DNA from: Cyanobacteria bacterium OH_CDB_20
Lineage (GTDB): Bacteria; Cyanobacteriota; Vampirovibrionia; Gastranaerophilales; Gastranaerophilaceae
Length of the DNA stretch: 22,883 bases
Direction: 5' to 3'
NCBI GenBank assembly: GCA_023415935.1
Contig: JAEZIX010000039.1
Span: forward strand, 1 to 22,883
A program made the position numbers and the translations under genes. This document shows, piece after piece, positions 1-6,448 of the stretch; position 1 is the first letter of the stretch; every line of letters begins with the position of its first letter. Under the pieces are notes generated by a model. It was given only the letters and a program-made list of their open reading frames with translations, made no database searches and was not told where the DNA came from.

Positions 1-187
1 CTTTTGAATGACAAAACATTATATTACCTTCAACGTTCCCTGTTAATGAAACAAGAATATTCATATCTTCTGTTGCATTTAAAGAACTCTCAGGTATTTC
101 AGCCATAAAGACGTGATCTATTTGCAAAAATTGAAATAGACTGTCAAATACTGATATAAAATTGTCATTCAAATTGTTAAAATTCAT
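1..187 (-). CDS. CheX-like protein, N-terminal part (runs off left edge)
   Basis: This reading frame begins with ATG at 187 (or 190 in the same frame) and stays open for 62 codons to the left edge, so only the N-terminus is visible. It starts MNFNNLNDNFISVFDSLF and reaches a segment LVSLTGNVEGNIMFC, which has the layout of the first half of a CheC/CheX fold (an N-terminal helix, then a strand pair around a Gly-rich turn). The start overlaps the last 11 nt of the upstream CheX gene, which suggests translational coupling and a second CheX-type protein in tandem. The phosphatase motif would lie beyond the edge and cannot be checked, so activity is unknown. Confidence 0.55.
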   Translation of the reverse strand, partial: MNFNNLNDNFISVFDSLFQFLQIDHVFMAEIPESSLNATEDMNILVSLTGNVEGNIMFCHSK

Positions 188-659
188 CATAGTTATTGTC
201 ACTGTATCCTACATCAACAAGGAATTTCCCGAAAGAAGTGCAAAAATATGCTTTTTTGCTTGTTATATTTGGAGTTATGATATCCATTTCATAAGCAGAG
301 AAAACTGATGGAGGTGTAATCCATACTTCTCTTTTTCCAAATTTGTTGTTTATATAAGTAGCTGTTCTTCCGCAAAACATGTTTGCAAATTCTGCTAAAT
401 ATAAGAACAAGTCTTCTTTGTTTTCTAATGGTTCGCCAAAATTCATGTATTCTGCAATTTTGGTACCGTCTTCAACTGTTGTACTCAAAAGCATTCTGCC
501 TGTAGTTTCTCCAGCTATACCAATAATGATTGAAAGCATTCTGTCTTTAACAAAATTTTCAGGTTCACACTCTTGAATATCTTCTTCTGTTACTTCTTTG
601 ATAATTTCACAAAACGATTTTTTCGAAAAATCAAAAAGTATATCAATTACATTTTCCAC
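177..659 (-). CDS. cheX: CheX family chemotaxis phosphatase
   Basis: A 160-aa protein with the CheX fold. CheX proteins dephosphorylate CheY-P and help reset chemotaxis signalling in the cytoplasm. The family signature is clear: a central GETTGRMLLS strand-turn (residues 50-59), then AEFANMFCGR, in which Glu90 and Asn93 form the E-x2-N catalytic pair of CheC/CheX phosphatases. The length matches the family (~150-160 aa). The gene lies 14 nt downstream of cheY, its expected substrate, in the same operon, and overlaps the start of a second CheX-like gene by 11 nt. Assignment to the family is secure; direct action on the neighbouring CheY is inferred from context. Confidence 0.88.
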   Translation of the reverse strand: MENVIDILFDFSKKSFCEIIKEVTEEDIQECEPENFVKDRMLSIIIGIAGETTGRMLLSTTVEDGTKIAEYMNFGEPLENKEDLFLYLAEFANMFCGRTATYINNKFGKREVWITPPSVFSAYEMDIITPNITSKKAYFCTSFGKFLVDVGYSDNNYDEF

Positions 660-673
660 TATTTATTCCCCTT

Positions 674-1033
674 TTACTGAACTTCATTTAACTTTGCGAT
701 TATTGTTTCTGGTTTGAAAGGTTTCATTAAAAAGTATTTAATTCCTATAGCTTTTGCTTCATTAACAAGCGTTTCATCACCCATTGCAGATAGCATAACT
801 ATTTTAACATCAGGGTTAGCTTCAGTTAATCTCTTAGCTGTTTCCAAACCATCCATTATAGGCATAGTTACATCTAATGTGATAATATCAGGTTTCAATT
901 CTGAATAAAGGTCAAGTCCTATTTGACCATTTAAAGCATTTCCAACGACTTCATATTCTGTACCTTCAAGCGCTTTTACAACGGTTTTATATACAAATGG
1001 TGAATCATCAATAACCAAAAGTGTTTTGCCCAT
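674..1033 (-). CDS. cheY: CheY-type single-domain response regulator
   Basis: A 119-aa stand-alone receiver domain with no output domain. The acidic pocket Asp9-Asp10, phospho-acceptor Asp54 (in ITLDVTMPIMDG), switch Ser82 (MLSAMGD) and Lys104 (LMKPF) are all present, so it should be phosphorylated normally. The MPIMDGLE and FLMKPFKP blocks are typical of CheY proteins that act on the flagellar motor or on other motility targets. It sits between a TPR gene (2 nt gap upstream) and cheX (14 nt gap downstream), matching a phosphorylation/dephosphorylation pair. No CheA kinase is encoded in the window, so the phospho-donor must be elsewhere. Confidence 0.92.
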   Translation of the reverse strand: MGKTLLVIDDSPFVYKTVVKALEGTEYEVVGNALNGQIGLDLYSELKPDIITLDVTMPIMDGLETAKRLTEANPDVKIVMLSAMGDETLVNEAKAIGIKYFLMKPFKPETIIAKLNEVQ

Positions 1034-1035
1034 TC

Positions 1036-1842
1036 TTATAAACCCCTTTCTCTTTTATATTTTATCATGTACTTAGATATCTCTATTATGTCCTTATCTT
1101 CTGATTCCAGTTCTTTTCCTATGTTTATGAAATATTCTGCTTCTTCTAGGTCGTTTTCAAGCATATATATTATTCCAAGCAATCGGTAGCATTGAATATC
1201 AGATAAATTTTCATCAAGAGCAAGTTCACAATACTTTTTGCTCTCTTTTAAGTTGCCAATTTTTGCATAAACAGTTGCTATTATAGAATAGTAGTGTTCT
1301 ATTTTGTTTTTGTATTTTTCAAATGACAAATATTCATTTATGATTTTTTCTGCTAATTCTTCATTTGTATAATAGTCTGAAAGCTGGTCATCGCAATAGA
1401 CCATGTAAAATTTAGCTAAAGCCTGCTCGGCATCAGCTTCTGATGCTTTTTTGAAGTTTTCTTTAGCTTTTTTGTAATCTTTCTGATTTAAGAATATGAC
1501 ACCAATATTATAGTAACTATCATATTCATTTTGTGCGAGTTCTATTGATTTTAGATAATATTTAATTGCTTCATCAAAGTTATTAAGCATTTGATAGCTT
1601 AATGCCAAATTGTAATAAGCATTTGGAAACTTTTCGTCTTGCTTTACTATTTTTAAGAATTCTTTTACGGCTTTTTCGTATTTTTTTTGTTTTATGTATA
1701 TTAATCCTGCATAATGTTTTGATGTTTGACTTTGGAAACAAATCATTCTTAAAAATCTGCATAATAAACTTTTGCAGTATAAGTGCTCTTCTTTATAATA
1801 TTTGCAATATTTTTTTATGCAAAAATCACAAATCATTACCAA
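1036..1842 (-). CDS. TPR-repeat protein with Cys-rich N-terminus
   Basis: A 268-aa protein with roughly six tetratricopeptide repeats from about residue 40 to the end. Clear units are YAGLIYIKQKKYEKAVKEF, YYNLALSYQMLNNFDEAIKYY, YYNIGVIFLNQKDYKKAKENF and LLGIIYMLENDLEEAEYF. TPRs are protein-binding scaffolds. The first 35 residues carry six cysteines (5, 8, 13, 23, 28, 35), including a CxxC, which is not part of TPR architecture and could bind a metal or form disulphides. There is no signal peptide or membrane segment. The start overlaps the end of the FliY/FliN-like gene by 17 nt, so the two are probably translationally coupled; Met3 is an alternative start. It is probably an assembly or adaptor factor of the chemotaxis/motility operon; the exact role is unknown. 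Confidence 0.75.
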   Translation of the reverse strand: MVMICDFCIKKYCKYYKEEHLYCKSLLCRFLRMICFQSQTSKHYAGLIYIKQKKYEKAVKEFLKIVKQDEKFPNAYYNLALSYQMLNNFDEAIKYYLKSIELAQNEYDSYYNIGVIFLNQKDYKKAKENFKKASEADAEQALAKFYMVYCDDQLSDYYTNEELAEKIINEYLSFEKYKNKIEHYYSIIATVYAKIGNLKESKKYCELALDENLSDIQCYRLLGIIYMLENDLEEAEYFINIGKELESEDKDIIEISKYMIKYKRERGL

Positions 1843-2722
1843 GAACCTCAGAAATCTTTTTAGTGTATAGCTTTTTGATTCGTATACCGAAATTGTCGCC
1901 GACTAATACTGATTCGCCTTCTCCAATTTCAACCCCATTAACAAATATTTTCATGCTTTCGCCAACATTGTTATCCAAAGGTATTAAAGATCCTTTGGTC
2001 AAACCAAGCGCAATTTTAATAGGTAATTGGCAAGTTCCAAGTTCAACTTGGAAATCTAAATCAATATCTTCAATTGTGCTGATATCAAGTTTTGAACTTG
2101 GTTCTGAAGATGTGCTTTTCAGTATTTTATTTTCGACATGAAGATTTGGTAGCATACCATCAAGAGTTGCTTTAGATACGAACCATTTTACAAGCATCTG
2201 ATCTTCAGATTTAAGTTTAACTTTTATAGTTATTAGGTAGTCAAGATCCTTGCACTTCTCGATTATTTCTTCGTAATTTGGGTCTTCTTTTTTTACTATT
2301 ATTCTGTTATCTAGTATTTCAATTGGTATACTTGCTATAGAATTATATTTCTCAGGAATATTTGTATCCAATTGTTTTATAATGCTAATGACCGCATTAG
2401 TTTCAAGCTCTGTTAGAGGTTCTTCAGGATCTACATCACCATTTCCACCAATATATATATCCGAAATCTTTTTTATGAAAAGGTTAGAGAAAGATAATAA
2501 ATACTCAAATTTTTTATCTTCTTTTAAATATTCGTTAAAGTATAAAGGTCTACCTTCTGTTGCAATTTTTAGAGATTCTGACAATTCTGATACATCTGTG
2601 ACCTCGATACCTATATCAGAAAGAGCACCTTGATTTAATGTTTCAAATGCCGTTTTTCTAATAGGCTCAAGAAATTTATTAAAAGCTAATTTTACCGTGT
2701 TTTTATCAATTGTCATTTTCAA
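1826..2722 (-). CDS. FliY/FliN-like protein with C-terminal SpoA domain
   Basis: A 298-aa protein. The last ~80 residues (about 213-285) form a SpoA domain of the FliN/FliM C-terminal type: a VELGTCQLPIKIALGLTKGS strand pair, then SLIPLDNNVGESMKIFVNGV and VLVGDNFGIRIKKL. Such domains build the flagellar C-ring or related export/switch complexes. The first ~200 residues resemble the CheC-like part of FliY, with LTELETNAVISIIKQL at the place of the CheC helix, but without the Glu/Asn phosphatase pair, so phosphatase activity is unlikely. It overlaps the genes on both sides by 17 nt. It could be a genuine switch component or a SpoA-containing adaptor; no other flagellar genes are present to decide. 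Confidence 0.72.
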   Translation of the reverse strand: MKMTIDKNTVKLAFNKFLEPIRKTAFETLNQGALSDIGIEVTDVSELSESLKIATEGRPLYFNEYLKEDKKFEYLLSFSNLFIKKISDIYIGGNGDVDPEEPLTELETNAVISIIKQLDTNIPEKYNSIASIPIEILDNRIIVKKEDPNYEEIIEKCKDLDYLITIKVKLKSEDQMLVKWFVSKATLDGMLPNLHVENKILKSTSSEPSSKLDISTIEDIDLDFQVELGTCQLPIKIALGLTKGSLIPLDNNVGESMKIFVNGVEIGEGESVLVGDNFGIRIKKLYTKKISEVLGNDL

Positions 2723-3467
2723 GCTCTCTTATCTTTCTTATGAATCTGTGCAATAGGTATATGTTGAAAAGTTTATCGCCAATTCTAATCATTTTTTTGA
2801 GGATATCTTCGTTGTTTTCATAATCGCCCTTGTGTTTTACATAGTATGCAGCTATTGTCACGATGTGAGAATATGGAAAATTCTTTATTGTTTTATTTGA
2901 TAAGTTAAAATTATCCAGATCGCTTTTTTTGTAATATTCTTTTGTCACTCTAGAAACTGCTTCAGGATATTTAAGTTTGTTGTATGTATATTCATATCCA
3001 AGTTTTGCTCTGGTTTCAAGATAATCTTCTTTTTCTTTTGCTTCTTTTGTTAGGAATGAATCTCCAATATTGTGTATATAACCTGCTAACTTTATGTTTT
3101 TGATTTCTGCCTCGGATAGTTCCAAATCAATTGCCATTATTTCAGCATATTTCTGGACTTCGAGTGCTTCTTGCTCATCGAAAATTGATTCATCTTGTCC
3201 TTTTAATCTATTTTCGACTTCAGCTTCTTGCGATTTTTCTTTTCTGTTAAATCCTATACTTCCCGTATCTGTATCATCTGTTTTTTCTTCTACAACATCT
3301 TCTTTTAGCTCGATATCATCGATGAAAATGTTTTTGAAATATAATTTCATAATAATTTCAGGAGTAATTTTTTGTGTTTCAGTATATAGCACTTCATTAT
3401 TTTCGGAAAATATTTTTTGTCCAAAAACCTCTTTATTCAATAATTCAAGTGCGCTTATCTGCCTCAT
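2706..3467 (-). CDS. Degenerate HD-GYP-like domain protein
   Basis: A 253-aa protein. The N-terminal ~50 residues resemble the small domain often found ahead of HD-GYP domains (LLNKEVFGQKIFSENNEVLY, then an ITPEIIMKLYFKNIFI helix). An acidic linker (about 55-100) follows, then an HD-like helical domain. The HD motif is altered to His132-Asn133 (GYIHNIGDS in place of HDIGK), no GYP motif follows, and the later segment FPYSHIVTIAAYYVKHKG matches the fold position of the second metal-ligand helix but lacks its Asp. Loss of these ligands argues against c-di-GMP hydrolysis and for a binding or scaffold role. It lies 56 nt downstream of the chemoreceptor gene and overlaps the SpoA gene by 17 nt. 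An HDOD assignment is a possible alternative. Confidence 0.6.
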   Translation of the reverse strand: MRQISALELLNKEVFGQKIFSENNEVLYTETQKITPEIIMKLYFKNIFIDDIELKEDVVEEKTDDTDTGSIGFNRKEKSQEAEVENRLKGQDESIFDEQEALEVQKYAEIMAIDLELSEAEIKNIKLAGYIHNIGDSFLTKEAKEKEDYLETRAKLGYEYTYNKLKYPEAVSRVTKEYYKKSDLDNFNLSNKTIKNFPYSHIVTIAAYYVKHKGDYENNEDILKKMIRIGDKLFNIYLLHRFIRKIRELENDN

Positions 3468-3523
3468 GTATTCTAAAGACCTATCTTACCTACCTTACTT
3501 TTATTCGTGAGAAATTATCAAAT

Positions 3524-4966
3524 TTATTTCTTATGAACTAAATTGTTTAATGCGATAATAAGTTCATTTAATACTTGAGTTTGACTTGTTAATTCACGAG
3601 ATGATGATGCTGTAGCGTCTGCTGTTTGAGCATTTGATTGTAGCACTTGCTCTACTTGAGCTATGGCAGTGTGAACTTGCTCAATACTAACTTCTTGTTC
3701 GTGGCTGGCAACAGCAACTTCTTGAATTAATTCACTAAGATTATGTATATCTCTGTCAATTATCTCAATAGCTTTATGAACATCTTTTGCAATTACGTTA
3801 ACATCTTGAGATAATGCGATATTATTACTGATTAAAGAAGAAGTGTCTTTTGCTGATTGAGTGCTTCTTTGTGCTAGATTTCTAACTTCTTCTGCTACTA
3901 CAGCAAAGCCTTTTCCTGCTTCACCAGCTCTTGCTGCTTCAACAGCCGCGTTTAGAGCTAATATGTTTGTTTGGAAAGCAATATCATCGATGACTTTAAT
4001 GATTTTTGATATTTCTTGGCTTGATTCGTTAATCTTATCCATTGAATCCATTAAAGTATTCATTTTAGCAAAACTTGTATCTGTATTTGATTGTGATTGT
4101 TTTGCAAGGTTTGCGGCATATTTAGAATTTTCATTATTTTTTTGTATCATTGATACTGATTCTTCAATTGTCGCAGAAATTTCTTGTATAGAAGCAGCCT
4201 GTTCAGATGTTGCTTCTGCAAGTTGTTCACTTAAGCTAGAAAGGTGAATAGATGCTTCATCTACATTAGAAGATGCTCCGCCCATTTCTTTTGCGATTGT
4301 ATCCATATTTTTAGTTAATTTATCAACGAATATAACTTTTGCAACTAATAATATTACTACAGCTAATATTAAGTTGGTTACTAACATATTAAATATGATA
4401 CTTACAATTGTATTATTGATATTATCAACGTAAACACCTGATGCAATTACCCAGTCCCAACCAGGAATAGCAATAGCTTCAGACACTTTTGGATAAAATT
4501 TATTTTTATCTTGACCTGCTTTTATCCATCTATATGTTTCTTGTGATCTTCCATCTTTTATTGCATTAACTGTCAAATTTTTAAAGAATGTTTTTCCAGA
4601 AGGGTCTTGAACTGTTGATGCATCAGAACCTGCAGGACGAGTTGGGTTGTATAACATTTTTACGTTGTAATCATTTACCCAAACGTAATTTTTTCCATTT
4701 TCGTAATCAAATTCTTTTATCGCTTCAATTGCTTTTGCTTGTGCTTCTTCTTTAGTAAGCAATCCGCTATCAGCCTGTTTCTTATAAGAAAGGACTGTTC
4801 CTTCGGCTATTTCTAATATAGTAGAAATATTATTTTCTGTTGATTTCAACAACTCTGCTCTACTAACTGAAATACTTACAATTGAAGAAAAAACAAGGAC
4901 GACAATAATTACACAAATAATAGCAATATTAATCTGTGTTCCAATAGTTTGATTCGATTTTGACAT
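3524..4966 (-). CDS. Methyl-accepting chemotaxis protein with Cache sensor domain
   Basis: A 480-aa inner-membrane chemoreceptor. TM1 spans about residues 13-34. A periplasmic single-Cache (sCache_2-like) domain follows (about 36-185), with YVWVNDYNVKMLYNPTRPAG and the terminal IPGWDWVIASGVYVDN typical of the family; such domains bind small organic acids or similar ligands. TM2 is about 190-214, leading without an obvious full HAMP into the coiled-coil signalling domain. The highly conserved kinase/CheW-contact tip is at about 325-370 (IDDIAFQTNILALNAAVEAA, then EEVRNLAQRS). There is no C-terminal CheR/CheB-binding pentapeptide. It is the first gene of the left arm and heads the chemotaxis cluster. 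Ligand identity cannot be read from the sequence. Confidence 0.93.
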   Translation of the reverse strand: MSKSNQTIGTQINIAIICVIIVVLVFSSIVSISVSRAELLKSTENNISTILEIAEGTVLSYKKQADSGLLTKEEAQAKAIEAIKEFDYENGKNYVWVNDYNVKMLYNPTRPAGSDASTVQDPSGKTFFKNLTVNAIKDGRSQETYRWIKAGQDKNKFYPKVSEAIAIPGWDWVIASGVYVDNINNTIVSIIFNMLVTNLILAVVILLVAKVIFVDKLTKNMDTIAKEMGGASSNVDEASIHLSSLSEQLAEATSEQAASIQEISATIEESVSMIQKNNENSKYAANLAKQSQSNTDTSFAKMNTLMDSMDKINESSQEISKIIKVIDDIAFQTNILALNAAVEAARAGEAGKGFAVVAEEVRNLAQRSTQSAKDTSSLISNNIALSQDVNVIAKDVHKAIEIIDRDIHNLSELIQEVAVASHEQEVSIEQVHTAIAQVEQVLQSNAQTADATASSSRELTSQTQVLNELIIALNNLVHKK

Positions 4967-4980
4967 AACTAAACTCCAAA

Positions 4981-4998
4981 TTCCAAATACACTAAACT
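4981..4998 (-). repeat. 18-bp leader repeat, copy 1 (minus orientation)
   Basis: Read on the minus strand this is AGTTTAGTGTATTTGGAA, located 14 nt upstream of the chemoreceptor ATG and about 19 nt downstream of a TATACT -10-like hexamer (5017-5022). An exact plus-strand copy lies at 5456-5473 in front of the divergent CheW-type gene. It may be an operator or a conserved mRNA leader element. Confidence 0.6.
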
Positions 4999-5180
4999 AA
5001 CTAACAATATATGGAAAGTATAACACAAAAAATGTGAAATGGTACATCTAGAGATTTTTTGATAATAACTTTAAAAAATCCCCATATGTCTTGGTAGACA
5101 AGTGATATAGTTAAAATCATTATAAATAATGCTTTTGGAGTATTTTTTTATAATTTTAGGTAAGATTTTAATCAAACGAA

Positions 5181-5336
5181 TTAATTATTTAGTAATATAT
5201 TAAGATTTATATAGCGCGTAAACCCTCTTCTGATAGTTCTTTTTGGGATTATGTCAAGTTGGCTCAATTTGTGAAATTTCTCTTCTATAAGATTAAAATC
5301 CAATGGAAATACTAATAGTTTTAATGGATGTTTCAT
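5181..5336 (-). CDS. Possible small protein, 51 aa
   Basis: A minus-strand frame starts with ATG at 5336 and ends with TAA at 5183-5181. It begins MKHPLKLLVFPLDFNLIEEK and is basic towards the end (IPKRTIRRGFTRYINLN). The composition looks protein-like, but there is no Shine-Dalgarno sequence, only AT-rich DNA (CAATATAATATATC) upstream. It is not recognised as any family and could be a chance ORF or a gene remnant in the divergent intergenic region. Confidence 0.22.
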   Translation of the reverse strand: MKHPLKLLVFPLDFNLIEEKFHKLSQLDIIPKRTIRRGFTRYINLNILLNN

Positions 5337-5413
5337 GATATATTATATTGTACTGTTCTTTATTATAAAAAAAGTATAGAATGTATTAACTTATCATTTT
5401 ATAAATTAGAATT

Positions 5414-5442
5414 TTGATAGTATAACTCAATTAGGTTAAAAT
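5414..5442 (+). promoter_or_regulatory. Sigma-70-type promoter of the cheW/receptor arm
   Basis: TTGATA (5414-5419), a 17-nt spacer, then TAAAAT (5437-5442). Expected transcription start is near 5449, which puts the 18-bp leader repeat (5456-5473) inside the first ~25 nt of the transcript and leaves a ~70-nt leader before the ATG at 5520. Confidence 0.6.
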
Positions 5443-5455
5443 CAAGTTAGTTTAT

Positions 5456-5473
5456 AGTTTAGTGTATTTGGAA
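5456..5473 (+). repeat. 18-bp leader repeat, copy 2 (plus orientation)
   Basis: AGTTTAGTGTATTTGGAA, identical to the minus-strand copy at 4981-4998. It lies 14 nt downstream of the -10 element of the CheW-gene promoter and 46 nt before the start codon. Confidence 0.6.
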
Positions 5474-5519
5474 ATTATTATAGTATTTGTATAGGAGTTA
5501 TATTAAGAATGGAGCGAAT

Positions 5520-6389
5520 ATGGATACAACTCAAGTAGCAGGCGAAGCTGTCTTAAGTAATCAAGGAAACGAATACGATTCGCCGCATGTATTGGTGGAT
5601 GTTGCCGGTTTAATATATGCTGTTCCTTGTAATTATGTTTTATCTTTAGAACAATTAAATGTTGTAACACCTATTCCTACTTCATTTCCTGAAGTAAGGG
5701 GTGTTGTTAAGTTTAGAGGTAAAATTATTGAATTATTAAACACAAGAGTTTTGTTTAATGCTAAAACAATTGACGAAGATGTGACAAACTTCTTCGCATT
5801 GATGGATGAAAAACTTGAAGATCAGTTAAACTGGTTTAATACTCTTGAAGACTCTGTTGAAAACGGAAAAGAATTTATTTTAGCTACTGATCCTAACCAA
5901 TCAGAATTTGCTAAGTGGTACGACAAATTTAAAGATACTTTAACAACACACGACGCAACACTCGTCTTAGAAGTTGCTAAATTCGATAAACCATATAAAG
6001 CAATATACAAAGCTGGAATAGATGCTTTAAATATGGGAAGAAGAGGTAACAAAGAGGGTGCTGTTAAGTTAATTCAGGAAACAAAAGGTACCGAATTGAA
6101 GCAGCTTATTAGCATATTTTCAAGTGTTAAAGAAACTTATTCGAATAGTAAAAAAGAAATTATGCTAGTGCTAGGAAAAACTGAACAGGAAGCAATAAGT
6201 TTAGCTGTTGATGAAGTAGTTGCAATTGAGCATATTTTCGAAGTTGATGAAGCATTGCTTACTGAAACAACTACAAATACTGACTATATTAAAGCTGTTG
6301 CAAAAAGAAAAAATGGTTCAGTAATATTTGTATTAAATAGTGAAGCCCTTTTGGGAAATTATTCGAAGAAATCATATGTTTCAGAATAA
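5520..6389 (+). CDS. CheW-type adaptor with inserted degenerate CZB-like domain
   Basis: A 289-aa protein. I start at ATG 5520 because GGAG lies 5 nt upstream; an upstream TTG at 5487 would add 11 residues. CheW halves are recognisable at about residues 22-82 (VLVDVAGLIYAVPCNYVL and GVVKFRGKIIELLN) and 220-280 (LAVDEVVAIEHIF and FVLNSEALLG). Between them, residues ~95-170 align with the chemoreceptor zinc-binding (CZB) helical bundle: the structural Trp105 and Trp133 are kept. The expected ligands are replaced: His by Gln102, Cys by Ser128 and the His pair by Tyr159/Tyr163. The protein should couple receptors to CheA in the cytoplasm; the insert has probably lost zinc sensing. It is followed after 59 nt by a chemoreceptor gene, its likely partner. 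Confidence 0.8.
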   Translation: MDTTQVAGEAVLSNQGNEYDSPHVLVDVAGLIYAVPCNYVLSLEQLNVVTPIPTSFPEVRGVVKFRGKIIELLNTRVLFNAKTIDEDVTNFFALMDEKLEDQLNWFNTLEDSVENGKEFILATDPNQSEFAKWYDKFKDTLTTHDATLVLEVAKFDKPYKAIYKAGIDALNMGRRGNKEGAVKLIQETKGTELKQLISIFSSVKETYSNSKKEIMLVLGKTEQEAISLAVDEVVAIEHIFEVDEALLTETTTNTDYIKAVAKRKNGSVIFVLNSEALLGNYSKKSYVSE

Positions 6390-6396
6390 ACATATG
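6373..6396 (+). promoter_or_regulatory. Hairpin at the cheW stop codon
   Basis: CATATGTTT (6373-6381) and AAACATATG (6388-6396) form a perfect 9-bp stem with a 6-nt loop, spanning the stop codon. No T-run follows, so it is not a rho-independent terminator. It might stabilise or process the mRNA between the adaptor and receptor genes. Confidence 0.35.
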
Positions 6397-6448
6397 AGAC
6401 AAAAAACGTAATGTAATTATAGAAAGATAAACGAAAGAGGATACTAGT

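Larger units (their letters stand above)
4967..5519. other. Divergent chemotaxis intergenic region
   Basis: About 550 bp separate the minus-strand chemoreceptor from the plus-strand CheW-type gene. It contains the plus-strand promoter at 5414-5442, a weaker minus-strand -10 (TATACT, 5017-5022, no good -35), the two copies of an 18-bp inverted leader repeat (4981-4998 and 5456-5473), and one possible 51-codon minus-strand ORF (5181-5336). No RNA gene was recognised. Confidence 0.6.

Noticed and set aside
5090..5102. CTTGGTAGACAAG mini-palindrome as an operator
   Set aside because: Only a 4-bp stem, expected by chance in this length of AT-rich DNA.
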